Source of the DNA: CBDEGU01 sp965238045
GTDB lineage: Bacteria; Acidobacteriota; Terriglobia; Bryobacterales; UBA6623
Direction: 5' to 3'
DNA: 64,000 nt
Assembly (NCBI GenBank): GCA_965238045.1
Contig: CBDEGU010000008.1
Coordinates: 395,734 to 459,733 of the forward strand
Shown here: one piece after another, positions 52,913-61,675 of the stretch
How the letters are laid out: each line of letters starts with the position of its first letter
Numbering within the stretch: the first letter of the stretch is position 1
Notes under the pieces: generated by a model
The model's database searches: none
Seen by the model: only the letters and a program-made list of their open reading frames with translations
Told to the model about the DNA's origin: nothing
Translations under genes and position numbers: made by a program

Positions 52913-52988
52913 TGAGTCTCCCCTTCGATACCAGCCGTCCCCCTGGGTCCTGACTCTGACCGGCGCCCGGAGGGCCTCAAGGAGCCAC

Positions 52989-54632
52989 ATGAAGACGTCC
53001 GATCTTCTCGTCGCCTGTCTCGAAAACGAGGGCGTGGAGTATATCTTCGGGATCCCCGGTGAAGAGAACCTGGATTTCGTCGAATCCCTGCGCAAGTCCA
53101 AGATCAAGCTGGTGCTCACGCGCCACGAGCAAGCCGCGGGTTTCATGGCCGCCACGTTTGCGCGGCTCACCGGCCGTGTCGGGGTCTGCCTCTCGACCCT
53201 GGGCCCCGGCGCCACCAACTTCGTGACCAGCGCCGCCTACGCTCTGCTCGGTGGCATGCCCGTGCTGTTTCTCACCGGACAGAAGCCCATCCGAGCAAGC
53301 AAACAAGGGCGCTTCCAGATCATCGACATCGTCCGCATGATGGAGCCGGTCACCCAGTTCACGCACCAGATCGTCGACGGGAACAATGTGCCCCACCTGG
53401 TGCGCGAGTGTTTCCGTGTCGCGCTCGCCGAGAAGCCGGGACCGGTCCATCTCGAGCTTCCCGAGGACATCGCCGCCGAGGAGGTCGAGCGAGAGCCCTT
53501 CGCCGTCACCACGGTGTTGCCGCCGGGCGCGAGCCAGCGTGCCATTCGCGAGGCCGCGGAGAGGATCCGGGCCGCCAAGCGCCCGCTCCTGCTCGTCGCC
53601 TCAGCCTGCAATCGCAACAACAGCGCGCCGGCTCTGCGGGACTTCGTCGACCGCACTGGCATCTACTTCTTCTCGACACAAATGGGCAAGGGCGCGGTCG
53701 ACGAACGGCACGCGCGCTGTCTGGGCACGGCGGCGCTGTCCGCTCAGGACTATCTGCACTGCGCCATCGAACGGGCCGATCTGATCATCAACGTCGGGCA
53801 CGATGTCAGCGAGAAGCCGCCCTTCATCATGCACAAGGGTGGCCAGAGCGTCATCCACGTCTCCTACTTCCCCGCCGAGATGGATGACGTGTACTTCCCG
53901 CAGCTCGAGGTCATCGGCTGCACGGCCACCAACATGCGCATGCTCGCCGAGGCGATCGAGCCGTCGGCGGGCTGGGACTTCGCGTACTTCGAGCGCATCC
54001 GGGCCGAGATAGAGACCCATGTCTTCGCCGAGAAGGCGGACGCCGAGGGCTTCCCGAACGTGCCTCAGCGCATTGTGGCGGATCTGCGGCGCGCCATGCC
54101 CAGTGACGGGATCCTGTCGCTCGACAACGGCATGTACAAGATCTGGTTTGCGCGCAACTATCAGGCCCACGAACCGAACACCGTCCTGCTCGACAACGCC
54201 CTCGCCACCATGGGCGCCGGCCTGCCGGCGGCTATCGCCGCCCAACTCGTGCACCCCGATCGTAAGGTGGTAGCCATCTGTGGCGATGGCGGCTTCATGA
54301 TGAACTCCCAGGAGATGGAGACCGCCGTCCGGCTCGGGCGCGACCTCGTGGTGATCGTGCTGCGCGATAACGGCTACGGAATGATCAAGTGGAAGCAGGC
54401 GGGCGCGGGCTTTCCCATCTTCGGGCTGGACTTCGGAAACCCGGACTTCGTCCAGTACGCCAGGAGCTACGGCGCCACGGGAGTGCGAATCGAGCGGACG
54501 GGCCAGCTCGTAGAAGAGCTGGAGCGCGCCTTCTCGGAGGGAGGGGTTCATCTCATCGAGGTGCCCGTCAACTACTCGGAGAACGAGGCCGTCTTCCTCG
54601 AGGCGCTCAGGCAGAAGACTTGCATCTTATAG
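52989..54632 (+). CDS. alsS: catabolic acetolactate synthase-type TPP enzyme
   Basis: This is a 547-residue TPP enzyme with AAGGAG before the ATG. The PYR domain has EYIFGIPGEENLDFVESL and the cofactor-activating Glu in TRHEQAAGFMAA. The central domain (AAKRPLLLVASACNRNN) and PP domain follow, with the TPP motif ICGDGGFMMNSQEMETAVRL-type GDG-n-N and VVIVLRDNGYGMIKWKQ. Length and the absence of a regulatory subunit gene fit the FAD-independent catabolic acetolactate synthase, making acetolactate from two pyruvates. No acetolactate decarboxylase gene is adjacent. Other TPP decarboxylases cannot be fully excluded. Confidence 0.87.
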   Translation: MKTSDLLVACLENEGVEYIFGIPGEENLDFVESLRKSKIKLVLTRHEQAAGFMAATFARLTGRVGVCLSTLGPGATNFVTSAAYALLGGMPVLFLTGQKPIRASKQGRFQIIDIVRMMEPVTQFTHQIVDGNNVPHLVRECFRVALAEKPGPVHLELPEDIAAEEVEREPFAVTTVLPPGASQRAIREAAERIRAAKRPLLLVASACNRNNSAPALRDFVDRTGIYFFSTQMGKGAVDERHARCLGTAALSAQDYLHCAIERADLIINVGHDVSEKPPFIMHKGGQSVIHVSYFPAEMDDVYFPQLEVIGCTATNMRMLAEAIEPSAGWDFAYFERIRAEIETHVFAEKADAEGFPNVPQRIVADLRRAMPSDGILSLDNGMYKIWFARNYQAHEPNTVLLDNALATMGAGLPAAIAAQLVHPDRKVVAICGDGGFMMNSQEMETAVRLGRDLVVIVLRDNGYGMIKWKQAGAGFPIFGLDFGNPDFVQYARSYGATGVRIERTGQLVEELERAFSEGGVHLIEVPVNYSENEAVFLEALRQKTCIL

Positions 54633-54752
54633 AGGGGCTGCCCATGACCGGCGATTCCACCCAGACATTCGGCGCCTGGACCGAACCCCAGAGATAACGG
54701 CCACAGTGCATCGAATGGCGGTCTTCACCACGACTTCGGGTAGAATCACATC

Positions 54753-55760
54753 ATGATTCGAATCGCCGCGATTCTGCTCTTTGCCTGCTGCGCGTCCGCG
54801 CAATCCTTGGCCCCATTTGGCGATGTCGCGCGAAAGACATTCGCCGATTTGCTCAAGATTCCTCTCCAGCATCCAAGCGTCGAAGTCAGCGTTCGCGCGA
54901 CTCGCCAAGAGGAAGGGCTGCGCATCGAGGACGTTTCATGGGAAGCGCTCGACGGCGAGCGCGTGCCGGCCTTCGTCGTGAGGCCCCAACAAGCGAGCGG
55001 CCGCTTGCCGGTCATCATCTGCCTGCATGGCAGCAGCGGCAGCCGCGATGCGATGATCACCAAGCAGTTCGGCCCAGGAGAGTGGACTCGCCCCGGCCGT
55101 GACCAGCCGCATACCAGAATGCTGGGCTGGGCGCGGGAACTGGCCCGGCGAGGGTTTCTGACACTCGCCATGACCCAGCGAGGGCTCGACCGCCGCAGCC
55201 CGCCGATCAATACCCAGGCGAACATCCTGTTAACGCGCGATCGTACCGCGATGGGGGCGGTGCTCTATGAGATTCGCCAGGCCATTACTTATCTGGCGGG
55301 GCGCCCGGACGTGGACCCGCAGCGGATCGGAACAACGGGCATGTCCTTTGGAGGCATCACCGCCTTCTACGCCTGGGTGCTCGACGACCGGGTAGCGGCT
55401 GCGGCGCCGATCTGCGGCGGAGTAGGATCGGTCGATGTGTTCGGCCGGCAAGGCAGATTGAGCTATCACGGAACCTATTGGTGGATTCCCGGAATGCTGG
55501 CCAAAGGCGACCAGGCCGAGTTCGCCGCCGCCATCGCGCCGCGTCCGCTGATGCTGTGGGCTCCGACCGAGGATGTCGGCATGCCACGGGCCGGAGTGGA
55601 TCAGTTCATCGCGAAAGTCCGGCCGGCCTACCAGCGGGCCGGACAAACCGCCGCCTTCGTCGTGCACCAGCAGCCGGGCGTTCACTCGTTCACGCCCGAA
55701 GCGTTCGACGCCATGGCTCGTTTCTTCGACAAGACCTTGCGCCATGGCGGCGGCCGTTGA
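54753..55760 (+). CDS. secreted alpha/beta hydrolase (dienelactone-hydrolase-like)
   Basis: This is a 335-residue exported hydrolase (signal MIRIAAILLFACCASAQS). The alpha/beta fold is visible as VIICLHGSSGSRDAM (oxyanion loop), the nucleophile elbow GTTGMSFGGITAFY (Ser), APRPLMLWAPTEDVGM (acid strand) and PGVHSFTPEAFDAM (catalytic His). Related acidobacterial proteins are annotated as acetyl xylan esterase or dienelactone hydrolase; the substrate is not evident. Confidence 0.85.
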   Translation: MIRIAAILLFACCASAQSLAPFGDVARKTFADLLKIPLQHPSVEVSVRATRQEEGLRIEDVSWEALDGERVPAFVVRPQQASGRLPVIICLHGSSGSRDAMITKQFGPGEWTRPGRDQPHTRMLGWARELARRGFLTLAMTQRGLDRRSPPINTQANILLTRDRTAMGAVLYEIRQAITYLAGRPDVDPQRIGTTGMSFGGITAFYAWVLDDRVAAAAPICGGVGSVDVFGRQGRLSYHGTYWWIPGMLAKGDQAEFAAAIAPRPLMLWAPTEDVGMPRAGVDQFIAKVRPAYQRAGQTAAFVVHQQPGVHSFTPEAFDAMARFFDKTLRHGGGR

Positions 55761-55893
55761 GTTGAACTTGTTGATGGGAACTTGGCGCGGCCCCGCCTGA
55801 GCCAAAGACAGTCCACTCTGCTGTGTTCGCCCAGTTGGCGTGTCGGCACAACTGCGAAGCGGGCTCAGAATAAGGTGGGTCTAAAATAAGGAT

Positions 55894-56170
55894 ATGCTCC
55901 GCGATCCCAGTCTCGTCCCCCTCTCTCATCAGCATCAGCACGGACTCGCCCTCACCGTCCTGATCGACCGCGGACTCAGCGGCAATCCGCCCCCCGAAAA
56001 GGCCGCCGAACTTGCTCTCATGGTCGCCTCCATGGCGAAAGCCGAGCTAGCTCTTTGAAGAGATCCAAACAAAACTCGAGGCCGGCGAGATGAAGAGACT
56101 GGGCGGCGAGATCAGCTCCAGCGTGCAACGCATTTGCCCGGTGACCAGCCAGCTACCCTGGGAGAAGTGA
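55894..56170 (+). pseudogene. hemerythrin-like (HHE) gene remnant
   Basis: A frame from ATG 55894 (MLRDPSLVPLSHQHQHGLAL) has the start of an acidobacterial hemerythrin-like protein, with AAGGAT before it, but stops at 56058 after 54 codons. The next frame continues LFEEIQTKLEAGEMKRLG, the usual C-terminal helix, to a stop at 56170. The frame change coincides with AGCTAGCT: removing one AGCT (around 56045-56052) restores KAELFEEIQTKL. Even then the middle helices with most iron ligands are missing, so the gene is decayed. Confidence 0.65.
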
Positions 56171-56294
56171 GAGACACCGGGATCGAAGAAGGAACTTTTG
56201 CCTGAGCAAGGCGCCGCCGGCAGCCCCTAGCACGGGCCTGGCCAGGGTCGCCAGACCGGTGACGGCTCGTTCCAAATCCTCCAGCGAGACAAGC

Positions 56295-56918
56295 ATGGAA
56301 TTCAAACACGTCATCACCACAGAGAAAGAACTAAGGGCGATCCTTGGCCACCCCAATCCCATGATCGCTAGGAAGGGACAGCCGCGGATCGACTCGTTCG
56401 CCCGCCAGATGATTGAGCGATCGCCTTTCTGCGTGATCGCATCACGCAACGCGTCCGGTGACATGGATATATCCCCCAAGGGCGACCCGGCCGGATTTGC
56501 CCTCGTCCTGGACGAGAGCACCGTGGCGATCCCCGACCGTCCCGGCAACCGCATCGCCGATACGCTGACCAACATCATCGAGACTCCGGAGGTCGCGGTG
56601 ATTTTCCTGGTGCCAGGCACGGGCCACACGCTGCGGATCAACGGACGGGCGCGGATCGTGCGCGACCTCGATATCCGCGAACGGCTGGCCCGCGAGGGCA
56701 AGATCCCAGAACTCGCCATCGCCGTTGCGGTAGAAACAGCCTTCTTTCACTGCGCCAAGTGCATGATCCGCTCCGGCCTCTGGAACCCCGAGCGGTGGCC
56801 CGAAGTTGACGACCTGCCCACCCTCGGCACGGTCCTCAAGACACAGCTCAACTGGGGCATCCCGCTCAAGACCCTAGACCGCCGAATCGACCAGTCCTAC
56901 CGCGACGATCTCTACTAG
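56295..56918 (+). CDS. pyridoxamine 5'-phosphate oxidase-family flavoprotein (MSMEG_1061-like)
   Basis: This is a 207-residue split-barrel protein; ATG 56295 begins MEFKHVITTEKELRAILGHP, a typical start for this PPOX group. SPFCVIASRNASGDMDISPK ... PAGFALVLDESTVAIPDRPGN (FMN phosphate loop), GTGHTLRINGRARIVRD and ETAFFHCAKCMIRSGLWNPE are group-specific. It probably binds FMN or F420-like flavin; substrate unknown. Downstream of the hemerythrin remnant. Confidence 0.87.
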   Translation: MEFKHVITTEKELRAILGHPNPMIARKGQPRIDSFARQMIERSPFCVIASRNASGDMDISPKGDPAGFALVLDESTVAIPDRPGNRIADTLTNIIETPEVAVIFLVPGTGHTLRINGRARIVRDLDIRERLAREGKIPELAIAVAVETAFFHCAKCMIRSGLWNPERWPEVDDLPTLGTVLKTQLNWGIPLKTLDRRIDQSYRDDLY

Positions 56919-57370
56919 GGCGACTTTCGCAATTGGCATCGAGCCATGCTTTGGGAGAAAAGGGGGATCGCTCCAGCCCCAGGTGATCATGCCGCACTAC
57001 CAAGCTCGTCCCCAGATTGCGGATTACGATGCCAAGTTGTTGATTCTCAAAAAGCGGGATCTTGCTCCATGAAGTGGTAGCAGAGCATGTGGCAGATATT
57101 TATAAGTCACGTATTATCAATATCTTGCATGAGACATACTTCCATGTGTCCGGCCTATGTCCGATTTGCCGCCGTGGCGGAAATCGAAGGGGCGGGAACC
57201 GAAGCCCCCGCCCCCCGGTGGTTGGTTGTCGTTGCTCGGGCGGTCCTAGCAGTATCCGCCGCACCAGTGCCTCTATACTGGCCGCCTGGGCCCCTCGCTG
57301 GGCTTCGCGTTTGCCTGCCGCTCTCGGCTTTCGACGCGTGCTCGTTCACGGTAGGTGTAGAATCGTCGTC
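56919..57370. other. intergenic region with a GC-rich stem
   Basis: No gene is recognised in 452 bases. A perfect 8-bp stem ggggcggg/cccgcccc (57189-57214) with a 10-base loop is present. An AT-rich patch around 57098-57125 could hold a promoter. Confidence 0.4.
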
Positions 57371-57931
57371 ATGAAGGTCGCGCTCGCGGTTGCCTGTTTG
57401 CTGTGCTCGCTAACGGCGTGTAGCCAGGAGCAGGGAAGGTCGGCGCTTGACGATCTCATCCGCTCCGCCGAGCAGGGTAACGCCGAAGCCCAGTATAGCC
57501 TCGGTGTGTTGTACATCGAGGGCCAAGGCGTTCCGCAGGACGATGCCGAAGGTGTCAAGTGGTTTCGGTTCGCAGCCGAGCAGGGTCACGCCGCAGCCCA
57601 GCACATCCTCGGCATGATGTACGACGAGGGCCGCGGCGTGCCTCAAGACCACGAAGAGGCCGTCAAGTGGTACCGGCTCGCAGCCGAGCAGGGACGCGCT
57701 ACAGCACAGTACAACCTCGCGGTATCGTACTACAACGGCCAGGGCGTGCCGCAGGACTACGCCGAGGCTCTCAAGTGGTGTCGGCTAGCCGCAGAACAGG
57801 GTTTAGCCGTCGCACAGTACAGCCTCGGGTTGTCTTACAACAACGGCGAGGGTGTGCCACAAGACTACGTCCAGGCGCACATGTGGTTGAACCTCGTAGT
57901 GTCCGAAAACTCGAACGTGTTCTTTCGGTGA
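57371..57931 (+). CDS. Sel1-repeat lipoprotein
   Basis: ATG 57371 gives MKVALAVACLLCSLTACSQE with a lipobox (LTAC), so a lipoprotein. About five 36-residue Sel1-like repeats follow (AEQGNAEAQYSLGVLYIEGQ; GVPQDDAEGVKWFRFAAEQG and so on). Such arrays act as protein-protein scaffolds. The 186-residue product is complete, ending shortly after a partial final repeat. The DNA repeats with a 108-bp period. Confidence 0.9.
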   Translation: MKVALAVACLLCSLTACSQEQGRSALDDLIRSAEQGNAEAQYSLGVLYIEGQGVPQDDAEGVKWFRFAAEQGHAAAQHILGMMYDEGRGVPQDHEEAVKWYRLAAEQGRATAQYNLAVSYYNGQGVPQDYAEALKWCRLAAEQGLAVAQYSLGLSYNNGEGVPQDYVQAHMWLNLVVSENSNVFFR

Positions 57932-58221
57932 GAGTTATGGTTCTTGCGAGAGACGTTTAATTGGGACGCTGCCGTGGTAACCTGCGCTCCATGCAGCTAG
58001 AATGTTCGACGAAAAGGGCTTCAGCGTCGCATAGATGTCGAGAAATAATTTCCTATTGAGCAATCAGCCGTCGGAGCCTCCGCAACCCGTCGTCGAGCGG
58101 GCCCAAATCGAGTCCCATCAGGCGGCTAGCGAGGATCTGGACGGATTGTTGGTGGGAACGGTTGTTGGACGAAGCCGCTGGCGCGGCAGAGGTGAAGGGG
58201 AGGCCGGCGAGTGGGGAAGGA

Positions 58222-58250
58222 TTGAAACTTTGTTGAGGTAGAGGAATAAT
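58222..58250 (+). promoter_or_regulatory. candidate promoter of the IS91-type element, copy 1
   Basis: TTGAAA (58222-58227), a 17-base spacer and AATAAT (58245-58250) lie 24 bases before the integrase ATG. GGAGG follows as the ribosome binding site. Confidence 0.55.
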
Positions 58251-58273
58251 GAGCGACCGAGAGGAGGTCGTTC

Positions 58274-59149
58274 ATGACCAAGCTACGTCAGAAGATGATC
58301 CAAGACCTGCGGCTGCGCAGCTATTCGCCGCAGACGATTCGGAGTTATACCAAGGCCGTCGAGGATCTCGCCCGCTACTTCGGCAAGTCGCCGGAGCAAC
58401 TGGGCCCGAAGCAGATTCGCGAGTATCAGCTTGACTTGATCGAGCGGCGTAAGCTGGCCGGTGCGACGTTCGGGGTGCGCACGGCGGGGCTGAAGTTCTT
58501 CTACAGCCAGACACTCGAGCGACCCTGGGTTGTCGAACGCATCGCACGGCCCAAGGTCCGGCGTCGCCTACCGGTCGTGCTGAGCCGTGAAGAAGTGACG
58601 GCGCTGTTGGACGCCGCGGTGAACCTGAAGCATCGCGCGATCCTCGCGACGCTCTACGGAGCCGGGTTGCGTCTCGACGAAGTGTTGCAACTCGAAGCGG
58701 GGGACATTGACTCGCAGCGGATGGTGATCCTGGTGCGCCGCGGCAAAGGAGAGAAGCCACGCCAGGTGATGTTGTCTCCCAAGCTACTGGAGTTGCTGCG
58801 TCTGTACTGGCGCTGGGCGAAGCCGAACGAGTTGCTGTTTCCCGGCCGTATCCACGGCGCCCAGCTGCGGCCCTCGGGGGTACGGCAGATCTGCCAAAAG
58901 CTTGGTCGCCAGGCAGGCATCCGCAAACCGGTGAGCCCGCACGTGCTGCGGCATTCCTTTGCCACGCACTTGCTGGAAGCGGGGACGGATCTGCGCACCA
59001 TCCAGGTCTTGCTGGGGCACGTCAGTCTCAAGACGACGGCGCGCTATCTGCATGTCTCGGAATTGCGCCTGCGCACGACGCAGAGCCCACTCGAAGCACT
59101 CGAGATTCGCGAAGCGCTCACCGACGACGGGGACCGGCGCCGGCGATGA
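58274..59149 (+). CDS. tyrosine recombinase of the IS91-type element, copy 1
   Basis: This is a 291-residue XerC/D-like integrase. The N-terminal SAM-like domain (RLRSYSPQTIRSYTKAVEDL) is followed by the catalytic domain: Arg in YGAGLRLDEVLQL, the Lys-containing beta-hairpin VRRGKGEKPRQVML, HVLRHSFATHL (H-x-x-R), LLGHVSLKTTARYLHV with the last His and the nucleophilic Tyr. All five residues are present. The stop overlaps the transposase start (ATGA). Such recombinase/IS91 pairs are recurrent; the recombinase may resolve or integrate the circular form. Confidence 0.93.
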   Translation: MTKLRQKMIQDLRLRSYSPQTIRSYTKAVEDLARYFGKSPEQLGPKQIREYQLDLIERRKLAGATFGVRTAGLKFFYSQTLERPWVVERIARPKVRRRLPVVLSREEVTALLDAAVNLKHRAILATLYGAGLRLDEVLQLEAGDIDSQRMVILVRRGKGEKPRQVMLSPKLLELLRLYWRWAKPNELLFPGRIHGAQLRPSGVRQICQKLGRQAGIRKPVSPHVLRHSFATHLLEAGTDLRTIQVLLGHVSLKTTARYLHVSELRLRTTQSPLEALEIREALTDDGDRRRR

Positions 59150-60351
59150 GCCGGCATCGGCTGGAAGTGGCCGATGTCATTCGCCAACACGAAGGGGAGT
59201 TGCTCGAGCGCTGGGGACACCGCCTCTCCGCTCGTCAACGCAAGGCCCTTCGCGACATCGGTTCGTGTCGCAGCGCCGCCCAGGGCGCTCACATCGAACA
59301 GTGCGATTCTTGCTCGCAGGAACGGATCGCGTACAACTCGTGCTCGAACCGGCACTGTCCGAAGTGCCAGTCGGCGGCGCGTGACCGCTGGCTGGGGGCA
59401 CGGGCGCAGGAACTACTTCCGGTGCACTACTGCCATGTTGTGTTCACCGTGCCAGGGGCCCTGGCAATGTTGGCCCTCCAGAATCAGCGACTCTTCTACC
59501 GTCTGCTGTTCGAGGCGGCCTCTCAAAGCTTGCAACAACTCGCTCGCGACCCCAAGCGTTTGGGCGCCCAGATCGGCTTCTTCGCCGTATTGCATACCTG
59601 GAACCAGATACTGCTGCCTCATCCGCACCTGCACTGCGTCGTACCGGCGGGAGGAATGGCGCTCGACGGCAGCCGATGGATCCGCTGCCGCAAGAAGTTT
59701 TTCCTGCCCGTACGGCCTCTGAGCCGCTTGTTTCGCGGCAAGCTCTTAGACGGTTTGCGGCGGGCGTTCGAACACGGCGAGCTGGAACTCGACCGGCAGC
59801 TGGCCCCGCTGACGAAGCCCGAACGTTTTCACTCTTGGCTGCGAGAACTGAGAACAACCGAGTGGGTGGTCTACCTCAAGCCGCCCATGGCCGGACCCGA
59901 ACAAGTGCTCAAGTATCTGGCTCGTTATACCCATCGCGTCGCCATCTCCAACGGTCGCTTGCGGTCTCTCCACGACGGCCGCCTGCGCTTGCGTTTTCGC
60001 AACGCGAAGAACAACCACCGTATCGAGACGATGACGCTCGACGCGGTCGAGTTCCTGCGGCGCTTTCTGCTGCACGTGCTGCCGAGGGGTTTTGTCAAGA
60101 TCCGCTACTACGGTTTCTTGGCTCATCGCAGACGCGCGGCGGGCTTGGCCCGCTGCCGGGAACTCCTCCAGGCGTCCGCGACGAGGGAAGTTTCCCCTGC
60201 CTTGTTGAGCAAGGAGCAACGGCGAGCCGTGGAGCGCCGCTGCCCGCTGTGCGGCGAGGGAAGGCTGCGCGTGGTCGCATGGCTTTCGGCGCTGGAACTG
60301 GCGCTACGCGCCGGGGACATGGCCCTGCCCGAGGCTATCGACTCCTCATGA
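59146..60351 (+). CDS. IS91-family (Y2 HUH) transposase, copy 1
   Basis: This is a 401-residue rolling-circle transposase. An N-terminal zinc domain (IEQCDSCSQERIAYNSCSNR followed by HCPKCQ) precedes the HUH metal motif HPHLHCVVPAGG and the two-tyrosine motif KYLARYTHRVAISN. The C-terminus has another Cys pair (RRCPLCGEG). This is the full IS91 set. Identical in protein sequence to copy 2. Confidence 0.95.
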   Translation: MSRHRLEVADVIRQHEGELLERWGHRLSARQRKALRDIGSCRSAAQGAHIEQCDSCSQERIAYNSCSNRHCPKCQSAARDRWLGARAQELLPVHYCHVVFTVPGALAMLALQNQRLFYRLLFEAASQSLQQLARDPKRLGAQIGFFAVLHTWNQILLPHPHLHCVVPAGGMALDGSRWIRCRKKFFLPVRPLSRLFRGKLLDGLRRAFEHGELELDRQLAPLTKPERFHSWLRELRTTEWVVYLKPPMAGPEQVLKYLARYTHRVAISNGRLRSLHDGRLRLRFRNAKNNHRIETMTLDAVEFLRRFLLHVLPRGFVKIRYYGFLAHRRRAAGLARCRELLQASATREVSPALLSKEQRRAVERRCPLCGEGRLRVVAWLSALELALRAGDMALPEAIDSS

Positions 60352-60584
60352 CCCCTCACCGTCTCTTCGCCAACGCAACGCTGCGACGCGCCGTCGCCAG
60401 GGGGTGCTTCGCACTCCTGCGCCTGGGTCTTTCCGCGGAGCTGATTCGCCCGCCTGCGAGGACTTCGCGGCTTCCATACATCAAAGCAATCCGGGCGATC
60501 CAAGCCACGTTCTACTCCCGAAAGGTCCTACTCCTCCTGCCCAACGACCAAGCCAATCCCTACAATCCACATAGCCGATCCTGA
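60348..60584 (+). CDS. possible small third ORF of the IS91-type element, copy 1
   Basis: A 78-codon frame (MTPHRLFANATLRRAVARGC ...) begins inside the transposase stop (ATGA) and ends before the non-coding right end. It contains a basic stretch and a short hydrophobic end. No family recognised. It may be part of the terminal region rather than a gene. Confidence 0.3.
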   Translation: MTPHRLFANATLRRAVARGCFALLRLGLSAELIRPPARTSRLPYIKAIRAIQATFYSRKVLLLLPNDQANPYNPHSRS

Positions 60585-60747
60585 GCCCGGCATCCTCCAA
60601 CAACCCCTATCGACAATGCGGCGGCCCACGCTGCCACTGCCTCTCTCCACCGCCCTTCGCCCGCCGCACGGTCGATACGGTCCTAAGGTGTTGGACGAAG
60701 CCGCTGGCGCGGCAGAGGTGAAGGGGAGGCCGGCGAGTGGGGAAGGA

Positions 60748-60776
60748 TTGAAACTTTGTTGAGGTAGAGGAATAAT
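60748..60776 (+). promoter_or_regulatory. candidate promoter of the IS91-type element, copy 2
   Basis: Same TTGAAA-17-AATAAT arrangement as in copy 1, at the corresponding position. Confidence 0.55.
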
Positions 60777-60799
60777 GAGCGACCGAGAGGAGGTCGTTC

Positions 60800-61675
60800 A
60801 TGACCAAGCTACGTCAGAAGATGATCCAAGACCTGCGGCTGCGCAGCTATTCGCCGCAGACGATTCGGAGTTATACCAAGGCCGTCGAGGATCTCGCCCG
60901 CTACTTCGGCAAGTCGCCGGAGCAACTGGGCCCGAAGCAGATTCGCGAGTATCAGCTTGACTTGATCGAGCGGCGTAAGCTGGCCGGTGCGACGTTCGGG
61001 GTGCGCACGGCGGGGCTGAAGTTCTTCTACAGCCAGACACTCGAGCGACCCTGGGTTGTCGAACGCATCGCACGGCCCAAGGTCCGGCGTCGCCTACCGG
61101 TCGTGCTGAGCCGTGAAGAAGTGACGGCGCTGTTGGACGCCGCGGTGAATCTGAAGCATCGCGCGATCCTCGCGACGCTCTACGGAGCCGGGTTGCGTCT
61201 CGACGAAGTGTTGCAACTCGAAGCGGGGGACATTGACTCGCAGCGGATGGTGATCCTGGTGCGCCGCGGCAAAGGAGAGAAGCCACGCCAGGTGATGTTG
61301 TCTCCCAAGCTACTGGAGTTGCTGCGTCTGTACTGGCGCTGGGCGAAGCCGAACGAGTTGCTGTTTCCCGGCCGTATCCACGGCGCCCAGCTGCGGCCCT
61401 CGGGGGTACGGCAGATCTGCCAAAAGCTTGGTCGCCAGGCAGGCATCCGCAAACCGGTGAGCCCGCACGTGCTGCGGCATTCCTTTGCCACGCACTTGCT
61501 GGAAGCGGGGACGGATCTGCGCACCATCCAGGTCTTGCTGGGGCACGTCAGTCTCAAGACGACGGCGCGCTATCTGCATGTCTCGGAATTGCGCCTGCGC
61601 ACGACGCAGAGCCCACTCGAAGCACTCGAGATTCGCGAAGCGCTCACCGACGACGGGGACCGGCGCCGGCGATGA
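60800..61675 (+). CDS. tyrosine recombinase of the IS91-type element, copy 2
   Basis: The protein is identical to the copy 1 recombinase (291 residues, all catalytic residues intact), with one silent base difference. GGAGG ribosome binding site. Overlaps the transposase start by 4 bp. Confidence 0.93.
   Translation: MTKLRQKMIQDLRLRSYSPQTIRSYTKAVEDLARYFGKSPEQLGPKQIREYQLDLIERRKLAGATFGVRTAGLKFFYSQTLERPWVVERIARPKVRRRLPVVLSREEVTALLDAAVNLKHRAILATLYGAGLRLDEVLQLEAGDIDSQRMVILVRRGKGEKPRQVMLSPKLLELLRLYWRWAKPNELLFPGRIHGAQLRPSGVRQICQKLGRQAGIRKPVSPHVLRHSFATHLLEAGTDLRTIQVLLGHVSLKTTARYLHVSELRLRTTQSPLEALEIREALTDDGDRRRR

Larger units (their letters stand above)
58163..60688 (+). mobile_element. IS91-type element, copy 1
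   Basis: A 2,526-bp unit whose sequence repeats head-to-tail at 60689. TGTT occurs at 58163-58166, at the junction (60689-60692) and after copy 2 (63221-63224), so it is either the target tetranucleotide or the element's first bases. The body encodes a tyrosine recombinase and a Y2 HUH transposase with overlapping ends, plus a possible small third frame. The right end (ccgcacggtcgatacggtcctaagg) is non-coding. Confidence 0.85.

Noticed and set aside
57435..57910. CRISPR-like or satellite repeat from the 108-bp periodicity
   Set aside because: The period is explained by Sel1 protein repeats in one coding frame; there are no spacers.
59676..60584. Long plus frame across the IS91 transposase
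   Set aside because: Most of it lies in another frame of the conserved HUH transposase; only its last 78 codons were kept as a low-confidence candidate.
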